Positions 14,860 to 23,771 of a stretch of 35,478 nucleotides of DNA are shown in pieces (the first letter of the stretch is position 1; each line of letters begins with the position of its first letter). The position numbers and the translations under genes were made by a program. This DNA is from TMED23 sp913054205 (GTDB lineage: Bacteria > Pseudomonadota > Alphaproteobacteria > Rhodospirillales > UBA2165). Under the pieces are notes generated by a model that was given only the letters and a program-made list of their open reading frames with translations, ran no database searches and had not been told where the DNA came from. The DNA lies in contig JAYGEG010000013.1 of assembly GCA_046582495.1 (NCBI GenBank), positions 1 to 35,478 on the forward strand. The letters are read 5' to 3'.

Positions 14860-16853
14860 TCCGCGGGCACGCTACCTGGAACGATCTTGCTTTTGGCGGG
14901 CGCCCCGACCCGGTGGCGGCGATCGCTTAGACTAATGCCGGCACCGAGTACCATGATCAGCGCACCTGTCCACATCCATGACACCAGGGGATTGAAATAG
15001 ATGCGCGTGACGTAGCCGCCGCTTTTCTCGTCTTTGTCGCCGACAACAGCGTAGAGGTCGCCCAAAAAAGTTGGATGAATAGCAGCCTCGGTGGTCGTCA
15101 TTTTGCGGGTCTTGTAGGTGCGTTTTTCAGGATAAAGAGTGAGAGCGTCATCTTCGCCCGATGCACCACTTTGGGTGACAATAAATGTGCCGCGGGTGGC
15201 TATATAGTTTGGCCCCGGCACTTCTCTAACGTCTTTGAGGGTGTAGGTGTAGCCGCCAACGGTGACACTATCGCCGAATTTCATGACTTGAATGCTCTCG
15301 ACCCGCCATGCGCTTGATGCGGTCATGCCGGCAACCATAATAGCCAACCCGGCATGCGCAAATGTCATCCCCCAGCTGGCGCGTGGTTGGCGCAGCAGGC
15401 GTCTGCCACTTTCAATCAAGGGCACGCGAAACAATTTTATGCGCTCAGCGAGTTCGGTGAGGACGGCTATAAACAACCAGATCGCCAATGCCATCCCGAA
15501 GGCGGCAAAGGCGCTTGCCCGGTCAATAATGGACCAGGTGAGCAGTCCGCCAACAATTGTGATGATGAGGGCGATCTTTAGCCGGGCAGTGGCTCCTAAA
15601 AAATCACCGCGCTTCCATTTCAGGAAAGGGGCAATCGCCATGACCATTAACATCGGAATCATCATGGGGATAAAGACGCTCTCAAAATAGGGTGCGCCGA
15701 CCGAGACTTTGCCAAGCTCCAAAACATCGATGAACAGCGGATAAAGCGTGCCAAGTAACACCGAGGCTGCGGCAACTGTCAGCAAAAAGTTGTTGAGCAG
15801 TAATCCACCTTCGCGCGATATGGGTTGAAACAATCCACTGCCTTTAAGGCTCGGTCCGCGCCAGGCAAACAACGCAAAAGCACCGCCGATGGTCACCACC
15901 AGCAGCAAAAGTATAAAGACCCCGCGGGTCGGATCGGATGCAAAGGCGTGCACAGATGTAATGACACCGGAGCGCACCAGGAAGGTTCCGAGCAAGCTGA
16001 GCCCGAAAGCGATGATGGCGAGAAAGATCGTCCAGCTTTTGAGGCTGTCTCGTTTCTCGGAGACGATTGCTGAATGCAATAGCGCCGTTGCCGCGAGCCA
16101 CGGCATGAAGGACGCATTTTCAACCGGGTCCCAGAACCACCAGCCGCCCCAACCAAGCTCGTAATAGGCCCACCAGGAGCCTAGTGAAATGCCTGCGGTG
16201 AGGAAGCCCCAGGCCGCCAACGTCCACGGCCGAACCCATCTTGCCCAGGCCGCATCAACCCGCCCTTCGATTAAGGCGGCGACAGCGAAAGAAAAAGTGA
16301 TCGATAGCCCGACATAACCGAGATAAAGCAGCGGCGGGTGAAACGCCAATCCGGGGTCCTGCAAAAGCGGGTTTAAACTATTGCCGTTGATTGGCGCGGG
16401 GACCACGCGTGTGAACGGATTAGAGGTGAGTAAAATAAACGCCAGAATGCCCGTGGCGATCAAGGACTGCACACCTAGAACCCGAACTTTTAAAGAGGGT
16501 CTCAGATTTTTGCCAAAGGCGGCAATTGCACCGCCATAAAGTGACAAGATCAATGCCCAGAGCAGCATAGAGCCTTCATGGTTGCCCCAGACGCCGCTGA
16601 TCTTGTAGAGCATTGGCTTGTCGGTATGAGAGTTTTGCACAACGTTGAGGACGGAAAAATCTGACGTCACGAACGCATAAGTGAGGGCCGCAAAGGCGAC
16701 GATGACCAAGGCCAATTGAATGAGAGCGGCCGGTGCGGCAATCGCCATCAGCGCTTGGTCTCGCCGATGTGCACCAATCATCGGCAAGGTGCCTTGAAGG
16801 GCAGCAACAAAGAGTGCCAAGATGAGTGCGAAATGGCCTGTTTCAACGATCAT
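14856..16853 (-). CDS. ccmF: Heme lyase CcmF
   Basis: About 665 residues with many membrane helices. The WWD heme-handling motif WGGWWFWDPVENASFMPW is at about residues 232-249, preceded by PLLYLGYVG and conserved His positions. CcmF forms the core of the heme ligation complex, reducing holo-CcmE and joining heme to apocytochrome c in the periplasm. I take the ATG at 16853 (MIVETGHFAL) rather than an upstream in-frame ATG that would overlap ccmE, because CcmF homologues start at this point. It follows ccmE by 11 bp. Confidence 0.97.
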   Translation of the reverse strand: MIVETGHFALILALFVAALQGTLPMIGAHRRDQALMAIAAPAALIQLALVIVAFAALTYAFVTSDFSVLNVVQNSHTDKPMLYKISGVWGNHEGSMLLWALILSLYGGAIAAFGKNLRPSLKVRVLGVQSLIATGILAFILLTSNPFTRVVPAPINGNSLNPLLQDPGLAFHPPLLYLGYVGLSITFSFAVAALIEGRVDAAWARWVRPWTLAAWGFLTAGISLGSWWAYYELGWGGWWFWDPVENASFMPWLAATALLHSAIVSEKRDSLKSWTIFLAIIAFGLSLLGTFLVRSGVITSVHAFASDPTRGVFILLLLVVTIGGAFALFAWRGPSLKGSGLFQPISREGGLLLNNFLLTVAAASVLLGTLYPLFIDVLELGKVSVGAPYFESVFIPMMIPMLMVMAIAPFLKWKRGDFLGATARLKIALIITIVGGLLTWSIIDRASAFAAFGMALAIWLFIAVLTELAERIKLFRVPLIESGRRLLRQPRASWGMTFAHAGLAIMVAGMTASSAWRVESIQVMKFGDSVTVGGYTYTLKDVREVPGPNYIATRGTFIVTQSGASGEDDALTLYPEKRTYKTRKMTTTEAAIHPTFLGDLYAVVGDKDEKSGGYVTRIYFNPLVSWMWTGALIMVLGAGISLSDRRHRVGAPAKSKIVPGSVPAE

Positions 16854-16864
16854 AATGTTTCTAC

Positions 16865-17329
16865 TTACTTCTCTTTCCCAGCAGGTTTCCACTGTCCAGA
16901 TTTTTTCAGAGCTGCAGCGACTTCCGGCGGCATATAGTTCTCATCATGTTTGGCGAGCACTTCTCGCGCTGTAAAGACGTTGTTGTTGTAATGCCCTTCG
17001 GCGACGATGCCTTGGCCTTCCCGGAAAAGGTCCGGCAATATTCCACGGTACTCTACCACAATGGATTTATTCAGATCAGTCACTTTGAAGCGAGTTGTCG
17101 CGCCATCACCGGTTTTGGTGACACTGCCTTCGACGACCAAACCACCAATGCGCAAACGTTGAGCAGGCTTCAACTCATTTGCGGCAAATTTCTCTTGGAT
17201 TTCAGTTGGGCTGTGGAAGAACACAATATTGTCTTCGAAGGCTGTTAAAATAAGCGCGGCCGCTGCGCCCAAAGCCAACAGGCCCAGCGCCACAAAAGAC
17301 AGACGTCTATGTTTGCGTTTAAGCGCCAT
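16865..17329 (-). CDS. ccmE: Heme chaperone CcmE
   Basis: About 154 residues from MALKRKHRRL: a short basic cytoplasmic N-terminus, one membrane anchor (about 12-30), then an OB-fold periplasmic domain (LRIGGLVVEGSV, FKVTDLNKSIVVEYRGILPDLFREGQG). The covalent heme ligand His128 lies in LAKHDENYMP with the adjacent Tyr132. It receives heme from CcmABCD and passes it to CcmF. I prefer this ATG to one nine codons upstream because the shorter form matches the family; it overlaps ccmD by 11 bp. Confidence 0.96.
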   Translation of the reverse strand: MALKRKHRRLSFVALGLLALGAAAALILTAFEDNIVFFHSPTEIQEKFAANELKPAQRLRIGGLVVEGSVTKTGDGATTRFKVTDLNKSIVVEYRGILPDLFREGQGIVAEGHYNNNVFTAREVLAKHDENYMPPEVAAALKKSGQWKPAGKEK

Positions 17330-17486
17330 TATCAGCCTCTCGATCTTGAAGGGCACTTAACTCCGCTTCCGAGGTTTTAAGAAAGCGCTGACTTTGCACA
17401 AATAGACCAATGAGAACGACCGCCGATAAGCCAAACGCTGCCCAAATAAACGAGCCATACCCACCCATGCTAAAAAACTCTGACAT
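17319..17486 (-). CDS. ccmD: Heme exporter protein CcmD
   Basis: A 55-residue protein starting MSEFFSMGGYGSFIWAAFG, with a single membrane helix (about residues 8-30) and a charged cytoplasmic tail. The GGYGxFIW-A-fG pattern is typical of CcmD, which stabilises CcmC-CcmE and releases holo-CcmE from the ABC complex. A longer start within ccmC is open but lacks support. It lies 4 bp after the ccmC stop. Confidence 0.92.
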   Translation of the reverse strand: MSEFFSMGGYGSFIWAAFGLSAVVLIGLFVQSQRFLKTSEAELSALQDREADNGA

Positions 17487-17490
17487 CGTT

Positions 17491-18213
17491 CTAACCCTCT
17501 GCTTGGCGGATTCTGAGCGCCCGCACTTTGTTGGCATTGAGCTCAGCGCGGGTGCGAATAAACAGTACCCAGAAATAAAACGCGGTATAGCCTACGGCCA
17601 TAAGCAGCAAAGGCGTCAACATGCTCGGATGGATCGCCAGGCCGTCCATTTTGATAACGCTGGCAGGTTGGTGGAGCGTGTTCCACCATTCGACGGAAAA
17701 CTTGATGATTGGCACATTGATCACACCAACGATGGATAAAATGGCCGCCGCGCGTGCGCCTCGGGTTGGCTCATCAAAAGCGTTATACAGGACCATGTAG
17801 CCGAGATAGAGAAAGAATAAGATTAAAACCGAGGTGAGCCGCGCATCCCACACCCACCATGTACCCCACATTGGCTTACCCCAGAGCGAACCGGTCGCAA
17901 GTGCTAAAAAAGTAAAACACGCGCCAATCGGGGCCGTCGATTTAGCGACGATATCGGCAACCATATGGCGCCAGATTAAAGCCACCGCACTGGCACAAGC
18001 CAGCGTCACATAACAGAACATCGCCATCCACGCTGCTGGCACATGGACATACATCATGCGCACCGTTTCGCTTTGTTGATAGTCGGGCGGTGATTTGAAT
18101 AATGCGTAAAAGAGACCCGTCCCCAAACAGATCAACGCGACCACCATGGCAAGGGGTTGCAGCTTCGACGTTAAGCGCAGAAATCGAGTTGGATTTGCGA
18201 AATAGTTAAACAT
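17491..18213 (-). CDS. ccmC: Heme transporter / CcmE heme loader CcmC
   Basis: A 240-residue protein with six membrane helices. The tryptophan-rich WWD motif WGKPMWGTWWVWDARLTS is at residues 111-128, with conserved His57 (YVHVPAAW) and another His near residue 193 (AIHPSM) as heme ligands. It loads heme on CcmE. It is first gene of the ccmCDEFGHI run and is separated from ccmB by 143 bp that carries a predicted FNR/FixK-dependent promoter. Confidence 0.97.
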   Translation of the reverse strand: MFNYFANPTRFLRLTSKLQPLAMVVALICLGTGLFYALFKSPPDYQQSETVRMMYVHVPAAWMAMFCYVTLACASAVALIWRHMVADIVAKSTAPIGACFTFLALATGSLWGKPMWGTWWVWDARLTSVLILFFLYLGYMVLYNAFDEPTRGARAAAILSIVGVINVPIIKFSVEWWNTLHQPASVIKMDGLAIHPSMLTPLLLMAVGYTAFYFWVLFIRTRAELNANKVRALRIRQAEG

Positions 18214-18264
18214 GACCCTAATGACTATATGAGCAATTTTATGGCAGCTTCATTCTACATTTGA

Positions 18265-18313
18265 TACTTGGAATATAGAATTTTTTGGCTAGATGCAAAT
18301 TGATCTTACTCAA
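18265..18313 (-). promoter_or_regulatory. Predicted FNR/FixK-type class II promoter of ccmC
   Basis: At 18300-18313 the plus strand reads TTGATCTTACTCAA, nine of ten fixed positions of the FNR/FixK consensus TTGAT-N4-ATCAA. On the minus strand a -10-like TATATT lies at 18272-18277, giving a start near 18265. The centre of the box is then exactly 41.5 bp upstream, the spacing of class II FNR/CRP-family activation. The target, ccmC, begins at 18213. Cytochrome c maturation is a known target of oxygen-responsive regulation in Alphaproteobacteria. No FNR/FixK gene is in the window. Confidence 0.55.
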
Positions 18314-18356
18314 CCTAAAGTCATTGTTAAGTTAAATTTCTGTAATAATTCTACCG

Positions 18357-19034
18357 TTATTCCGCCGCCTGGCGGAGCGCGGCGGCGCTGGCCCAAGGAC
18401 AAAGTGCCAATCCGGCTAACAGCAAGCCTGCCAAAATCATAAGCTGTGGCTTACTTGGCAGATCGGTAAGAGCGGCATCGACAGCGCTCACACCAAAAAT
18501 CAAGGTCGGTATAAACAAAGGCAGGATCAACAGCGATAACAGAACGCCGCTTCGCCGAGCGCCTAAAATGAGCGCCGCGCCAATCGCGCCGATTAGACTG
18601 AGTGTCGGCGTTCCGAGCGCAAGAGCTGCCAGCATCACGCCATATCCCGATGCCTCCATATTTAACAATAGCGCCAATAACGGCGAGACGATGATTAATG
18701 GCAGGCCGGTGGTTAGCCAATGAGCGACGACTTTGGCCAGCACCATCAGTTCCAGCGGTTGCGGGGTTAGAATTAGAAGATCGAGGCTGCCATCTTCAAA
18801 ATCTGTCTGGAACAATCGATCCATCGACAACATTGCCGATAAAAGCGCGGCGACCCAAATTACCCCGGCGCTGATCCGGGTTAATATGCTGGGCTCCGGA
18901 CCGACGCCAAGCGGAAACAGCACGACGACCAGCACAAAGAACATCACCACCATCATACTATCGGCACCATGGCGAATGGCGAGGCGAAGCTCGCGCTGGA
19001 TCAGGCTGCCAAAGATTTGCAGGAATGCACTCAT
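18357..19034 (-). CDS. ccmB: Heme exporter ABC permease CcmB
   Basis: A 225-residue protein with six membrane helices. The conserved segment RLFQTDFEDGSLDLLILTPQ (about 70-90) and PLELMVLAKVVAHWL are diagnostic for CcmB. It pairs with CcmA in the ABC complex that drives release of heme-loaded CcmE. Its start overlaps the ccmA end by 4 bp (ATGA). Confidence 0.96.
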   Translation of the reverse strand: MSAFLQIFGSLIQRELRLAIRHGADSMMVVMFFVLVVVLFPLGVGPEPSILTRISAGVIWVAALLSAMLSMDRLFQTDFEDGSLDLLILTPQPLELMVLAKVVAHWLTTGLPLIIVSPLLALLLNMEASGYGVMLAALALGTPTLSLIGAIGAALILGARRSGVLLSLLILPLFIPTLIFGVSAVDAALTDLPSKPQLMILAGLLLAGLALCPWASAAALRQAAE

Positions 19035-19672
19035 GCAGCGACTTCTTTCTTTTTTGTAAATTCGGAGATATCCAGCACATTCGTATCTGATCCAAGTTCT
19101 TCATGCGTTGCGACAGCAACCAAGCCGCCTTTTTCCTGATGGGCGCTGATAGCGGATCGCAGAGCGCCAAGAGATTCCGTGTCAAGCGAGTTTGAAGGTT
19201 CATCCAAAAGCCATAGCGGTGCCGGACTGGCGCAGATGCGCGCGAGATTAAGACGCTTCCTTTGGCCGGCGGATAAAAACCTTGCAGGTAAGGTTGAAAG
19301 GTGGCCGAGAGAAAATTCTTCGAGCGCCTCACCGACGGCGCGCTTTTCTGGATCGACGCCGCTCATCTCTGCCCAGAACGTGAGATTCTCTTCGACGGTA
19401 AGTGCGGTTTTGATGGCATCTTGATGACCGACATAATGCAAAAGGCCGCGAAAAGTCTCTGCATCGTCTCGCGCATTTTCGCCGTTCCATAAAATCGTGC
19501 CATTGGTCGGGCGCAACAGTCCTGCCATCAGGCGAAGCAGGGTTGATTTGCCACTGCCATTGGGACCGCGCAAATACAACACCTCGCCTTCGCCAATCGC
19601 AAATGAGAGATCAGAGAACACAACGCGTTCACCGCGGATACAGGTCAGTTCTTGTCCAATAAATTCTGCCAT
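19031..19672 (-). CDS. ccmA: Heme exporter ATP-binding protein CcmA
   Basis: A 213-residue ABC ATPase. Walker A GPNGSGKST (36-44), signature LSAGQRKRLNLAR, Walker B LWLLDEPSNSLD and the switch His in THEE are all present. The LSAGQ+R signature and short length are typical for CcmA. It forms a two-gene unit with ccmB, which is separated from ccmC by a promoter-bearing gap. Upstream lies a predicted minus-strand terminator and structured RNA (19820-19982), so ccmA must start from a promoter within 19673-19819 or by read-through. Confidence 0.97.
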   Translation of the reverse strand: MAEFIGQELTCIRGERVVFSDLSFAIGEGEVLYLRGPNGSGKSTLLRLMAGLLRPTNGTILWNGENARDDAETFRGLLHYVGHQDAIKTALTVEENLTFWAEMSGVDPEKRAVGEALEEFSLGHLSTLPARFLSAGQRKRLNLARICASPAPLWLLDEPSNSLDTESLGALRSAISAHQEKGGLVAVATHEELGSDTNVLDISEFTKKKEVAA

Positions 19673-19819
19673 ACCTCATAGATATCTGAGGAAGCCAGCT
19701 GTTACAATAAAATCTAAGGAAATAATGTGGGCAAAACCGAGAAATAAAATAGCTAGAAAAATTCAACAGTTTCTATATCTATCCGTTTGTTTACTGCGAG
19801 ATTGAATGGGCGCCGCCCC

Positions 19820-19871
19820 AAAAAAAAGCGGCTGGAAAACTGTGTCTCAGGGGGGGGACGCTTTCCAGCCG
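19820..19871 (-). terminator. Intrinsic terminator (minus strand)
   Basis: Perfect 10-bp stem CGGCTGGAAA (19829-19838) with TTTCCAGCCG (19862-19871), followed on the minus strand by CTTTTTTTT (19820-19828). The 23-nt loop reads GCGTCCCCCCCC then TGAGACACAGT on the minus strand. On the plus strand it has no T tract, so it is strand-specific. Confidence 0.75.
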
Positions 19872-19982
19872 TTAAGTTTGGCAGTCGAGCCTGCCTATAG
19901 GGGGTAAGAGAGCCGGAGTTGGAGGTGAGTGACTCTCTTGGTATCAGGAGGCCTGATGACACCCATTAGAGCGCTCAAATGT
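19820..19982 (-). ncRNA. Candidate structured small RNA between ccmA and acnA
   Basis: Read on the minus strand, four consecutive hairpins occur. (A) ATCAGG/CCTGAT at 19943-19957 with an outer GGT/ACC. (B) A perfect 7-bp AAGAGAG/CTCTCTT stem (19906-19912 with 19933-19939) with a 20-nt loop containing UCACCUCC, identical to the anti-Shine-Dalgarno end of 16S rRNA. (C) GGCAG/CTGCC at 19880-19895. (D) A 10-bp terminator stem with a C8-containing loop and a U8 tail. A -10-like CATAAT lies at 19989-19994, but I see no good -35. It could be a trans-acting, Hfq-type sRNA targeting ribosome sites, or a leader/attenuator of ccmAB. I do not recognise an Rfam family. Confidence 0.5.
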
Positions 19983-20174
19983 GGCCAGATTATGCGGTAA
20001 TTGTAACAACATCGTGTTTATATCAGTGAATTCTGCTGCATGCGGTTTAAGCTAAAACCCTTAAAAAATTGGGAGAAATGCTGGAAAAAGTCTGGAATGT
20101 TCCGGGCTCATGGTGTAGTCAAGGCCTCAAAATTAGAAACTCACTTAAAACCACCATTTTTGGAGGAGAGCCGC

Positions 20175-22856
20175 ATGTCCAAAGTCGGCCAGGATACCCT
20201 TAACACCCGTCGTTCTCTCAGCGTAGCCGGAAAAGAATATGACTATTTTAGCTTGGAGGCGGCATCAGAAGCCGGCCTCGGCGATATCTCGCGCTTGCCG
20301 TTTTCCTTAAAAGTTCTGTTGGAAAATCTGCTGCGCTATGAAGATGGCTCTTCCGTTACCGTCGATGATGTCAAAGCCTTGGGCGCGTGGCTCGAAAGTA
20401 AAAGTTCTGACCGGGAAATTGCCTTTCGTCCAGCCCGTGTGTTGTTGCAGGATTTCACCGGTGTTCCGGCGGTTGTCGATTTGGCCGCGATGCGCCAAGC
20501 AATGATTGATCTTGGTGGCGATCCGCAAAAAATTAATCCACTGAGCCCTGTTGATCTGGTGATTGATCACTCGGTGATGGTTGATAATTTTGGCAGCAAA
20601 GATTCTTTTAATGCCAATGTTGATATGGAATTTGAACGCAACCAGGAGCGCTATGAATTTTTGCGCTGGGGCTCAGAAGCCTTTGATAATTTCCGCGTGG
20701 TACCGCCTGGAACCGGTATTTGCCATCAAGTGAACCTCGAATTTTTGGCACAAACCGTTTGGACCGACGAAGTGGACGGTAAAACTATTGCTTATCCGGA
20801 TACGCTTGTTGGTACCGACAGCCACACGACGATGGTTAATGGCCTGGCCGTGCTCGGGTGGGGTGTTGGCGGCATCGAAGCTGAAGCTGCCATGCTCGGT
20901 CAGCCGGTTTCCATGCTGATCCCGGAAGTGGTTGGCTTTAAGCTCACCGGCGCAATGAAAGAAGGCACGACCGCAACCGATCTTGTGTTGCGGGTTGTTC
21001 AGATGCTGCGCGAAAAAGGCGTGGTGAGTAAATTTGTTGAGTTCTACGGCGATGCATTGGATAGCCTGACATTGCCGGACCGCGCTACGCTCGCCAATAT
21101 GGCACCGGAATATGGCGCGACCTGCGGCATTTTCCCAATCGATGCGGAAACCATTCGTTTCTTAGCATTTACCTCTCGTGATCCTGATCGTGTCGCCTTG
21201 GTTGAAGCCTATGCCAAAGCTCAAGGCATGTGGCGCGACGCCTCAACGCCGGACCCGCTCTTCACCGATTCGATGGAACTCGATATATCAACGGTTGAGC
21301 CGTCGATCTCGGGTCCAAAACGCCCACAAGATCGCATTGCGTTGTCAGATTCTGCACCGGCGTTCCAAGAAGCCCTTGATGCGGTTGGCCGAGGAAATGG
21401 TCCAGTAGATGCAAATGATGCGGATTATACAGTTGAAGATGGCCACGTTGTCATTGCATCGATCACATCTTGTACCAATACATCTAACCCGTCTGTGTTA
21501 ATGGCGGCCGGCTTGGTGGCTCGAAAGGCGAATGCGCTCGGTCTAAAGCCAAAACCGTGGGTGAAAACATCGCTCGCACCCGGCAGTAAGGTTGTTTCTG
21601 ATTATCTTGAAGCGGCTGATTTGCAGGGTGATCTCGATGATCTCGGCTTTAACGTTGTTGGCTATGGCTGCACGACCTGTATCGGTAACTCCGGTCCGCT
21701 GCCACTGCCTGTTGACGAAGCCATTGTTGAAGGTGATCTGACAGTGTGCGCCGTGCTTTCCGGCAATCGGAACTTCGAAGGCCGTATTCATGCTCAGATT
21801 AAAACCAATTATCTGGCGTCGCCGCCACTGGTTGTCGTTTACGCCTTGGCCGGTTCAATGACGGTTGATCTTTATAATGATGCCCTTGGTCAGGACAAAG
21901 ATGGCAATGATGTCTATCTCAAAGATATCTGGCCGACCAATAAAGAAGTCAGTGATGCAGTGCTCAATCACATCACACCGGAAATGTTCGCCAATCGTTA
22001 TGGCGAGGAAGTTTGGGCCGGTCCTCAGCAATGGCAGGATATCCAGACCGAAGGCAGTGTCACCTACGATTGGCAGGAAGCCTCAACTTATGTCAAATAT
22101 CCGACCTTCTTCGAAGGCATGGAAGAAGAGGCGGGTGATTTCTCTGATATTGAAGGTGCACGCGAGTTGGCTATTTTGGGCGATTCCATCACCACCGATC
22201 ACATCTCACCGGCCGGCGCCATTAAAGAAGACAGCCCGGCAGGCAGTTATCTTACGGATCGCCAAGTTCGGACCCAGGACTTTAACTCTTTCGGCTCACG
22301 CCGGGGTAACCATGAGATTATGATGCGCGGCACGTTTGCCAATATTCGCATCAAAAACGAAATGGCACCCGGTACTGAAGGCGGCGTCACGACGCATCAA
22401 CCTTCTGGCGAAGTTATGCCGATCTATGATGCGGCGATGAAATACGCCGAGGATGGCGTGCCATTGGTGATCATTGGCGGCAAACTCTATGGTAATGGAT
22501 CGTCTCGCGACTGGGCGGCTAAGGGCACGACTCTTTTAGGTGCAAAAGCTGTCATTGTTGAAAGTTTTGAGCGTATCCACCGGTCCAATCTGGTTGGTAT
22601 GGGTGTGTTGCCCTTGCAATTCAAAGATGGTCAAAGCAGGCTGACGCTTAAACTTGATGGTACGGAAATCTTTGATATCACAGGTATCAAAGACGGTATT
22701 GATCCGCGCATGGATGTACCGTGTAAAATTACCCGGGCTGATGGATCAAGCGAAGATATTACGCTGCTGTGCCGGATCGATACGGCCGATGAGGTCGAGT
22801 ACTACCGTCACGGCGGTATTCTTCAATATGTTCTTAGGAACCTGAAAGCGGCCTAA
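20175..22856 (+). CDS. acnA: Aconitate hydratase A
   Basis: An 893-residue aconitase of the AcnA/IRP type, which isomerises citrate and isocitrate in the TCA cycle. Visible are DSHTTMVNGLAVLGWGVGG, and the three [4Fe-4S] cysteines in SCTNTSNPS and GYGCTTCIGNSGP. The swivelling C-terminal domain carries GDSITTDHISPAG and GNGSSRDWAAKG. I choose the ATG at 20175 (MSKVGQDTL): GGAGGAG ends 6 nt upstream and the product then has the usual AcnA length. The frame is open for 45 further codons upstream, but that stretch has no conserved character. It is followed by a terminator at 22906. Confidence 0.98.
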   Translation: MSKVGQDTLNTRRSLSVAGKEYDYFSLEAASEAGLGDISRLPFSLKVLLENLLRYEDGSSVTVDDVKALGAWLESKSSDREIAFRPARVLLQDFTGVPAVVDLAAMRQAMIDLGGDPQKINPLSPVDLVIDHSVMVDNFGSKDSFNANVDMEFERNQERYEFLRWGSEAFDNFRVVPPGTGICHQVNLEFLAQTVWTDEVDGKTIAYPDTLVGTDSHTTMVNGLAVLGWGVGGIEAEAAMLGQPVSMLIPEVVGFKLTGAMKEGTTATDLVLRVVQMLREKGVVSKFVEFYGDALDSLTLPDRATLANMAPEYGATCGIFPIDAETIRFLAFTSRDPDRVALVEAYAKAQGMWRDASTPDPLFTDSMELDISTVEPSISGPKRPQDRIALSDSAPAFQEALDAVGRGNGPVDANDADYTVEDGHVVIASITSCTNTSNPSVLMAAGLVARKANALGLKPKPWVKTSLAPGSKVVSDYLEAADLQGDLDDLGFNVVGYGCTTCIGNSGPLPLPVDEAIVEGDLTVCAVLSGNRNFEGRIHAQIKTNYLASPPLVVVYALAGSMTVDLYNDALGQDKDGNDVYLKDIWPTNKEVSDAVLNHITPEMFANRYGEEVWAGPQQWQDIQTEGSVTYDWQEASTYVKYPTFFEGMEEEAGDFSDIEGARELAILGDSITTDHISPAGAIKEDSPAGSYLTDRQVRTQDFNSFGSRRGNHEIMMRGTFANIRIKNEMAPGTEGGVTTHQPSGEVMPIYDAAMKYAEDGVPLVIIGGKLYGNGSSRDWAAKGTTLLGAKAVIVESFERIHRSNLVGMGVLPLQFKDGQSRLTLKLDGTEIFDITGIKDGIDPRMDVPCKITRADGSSEDITLLCRIDTADEVEYYRHGGILQYVLRNLKAA

Positions 22857-22905
22857 ATCAGGATAGGTAACTGAACAGTTAGCTATCTCACGCAATTGTT
22901 AACGG

Positions 22906-22931
22906 AACGCGGCTCATTTGGGCCGCGTTTT
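22906..22931 (+). terminator. Intrinsic terminator after acnA
   Basis: AACGCGGC (22906-22913) pairs with GCCGCGTT (22922-22929) around an 8-nt loop and runs into TTTTCGTCTATTT. It sits 50 bp after the acnA stop. Confidence 0.8.
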
Positions 22932-23009
22932 CGTCTATTTGGCTCCATTCAATAAAAACTCACTGCCATGTGATTGGGAATAGACCACACCTTGCGCTAT
23001 CTCTGATAT

Positions 23010-23768
23010 ATGACCTCAATTAAAAAAACAATCTGTGCTCTATTCGGTGCTTTTACAATTTTTGTCCTGACATTTGGCGCGGCCCATGCGGGTGATCCAA
23101 TCGCTCAGCGAGGGCCGACAGTTGTCGAGCTTTATACCTCGCAAGGCTGCTCGTCCTGCCCGCCGGCGGATGCGTTACTCGGTAGGCTCGCCAAAATGGA
23201 TAATATTTTGGCGCTATCATTCCACGTTGATTATTGGGATTACATCGGCTGGAAAGATCCCTTTGCAGCGCCGATGAATTCGCAGCGCCAGCGCGAGTAT
23301 TCTCGGGTTTTCAGAATATCTTATGTCTATACACCGCAGATGATTATTCATGGTTTGGCAGAAACCACCGGCTCAAACGAGCGGTCAATCCGCGCCAGTA
23401 TCGAGCATGCGAAACTTGCTCCTGATGTACCGATTAAATTGGAGCGCCAAGCTTCAGGTGATTTGAAAATTCGGGTGGCACGCGGGCGCGAACCGGGCAT
23501 GGCATCGGTATGGCTGGTGTTTTTTGACCGAATTCACGTCACTAAAATTCGGCGCGGCGAAAATCGCGGTGTTAAATTAAATAACTACAATGTTGTCCGA
23601 ATGATGAAAAAGATTGGCGAGTGGAAGGGCCAGCGGTTGGCGCTCACCATTTCAGCCGAGGAGCTTAAGGATCATAAAGGCCAAGGATGTGCCGTGTTTC
23701 TTCAAAGTGCGCAAAAAGGACCGATACTAGGCGCGGCCTCAATTCAACTAGCGGAAAATACTAACTAA
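23010..23768 (+). CDS. DUF1223 secreted thioredoxin-like protein
   Basis: A 252-residue protein with a signal peptide (hydrophobic core about 9-23, cleavage after AHA at about residue 27). The mature part starts with TVVELYTSQGCSSCPPADALL, the DUF1223 hallmark with a CxxC pair in a thioredoxin-like context, followed by SFHVDYWDYIGWKDPFA and YTPQMIIHG. The family is periplasmic and of unknown function; a redox role is inferred from the fold and cysteines. The stop is 3 bp before a perfect 22-bp palindrome. Confidence 0.92.
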   Translation: MTSIKKTICALFGAFTIFVLTFGAAHAGDPIAQRGPTVVELYTSQGCSSCPPADALLGRLAKMDNILALSFHVDYWDYIGWKDPFAAPMNSQRQREYSRVFRISYVYTPQMIIHGLAETTGSNERSIRASIEHAKLAPDVPIKLERQASGDLKIRVARGREPGMASVWLVFFDRIHVTKIRRGENRGVKLNNYNVVRMMKKIGEWKGQRLALTISAEELKDHKGQGCAVFLQSAQKGPILGAASIQLAENTN

Positions 23769-23771
23769 TTA

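Noticed and set aside
20040..20174. Possible 45-residue N-terminal extension of aconitase
   Set aside because: The frame is open, but GGAGGAG sits at the right distance before ATG 20175, the product from there has the family length, and the extension has no conserved character.
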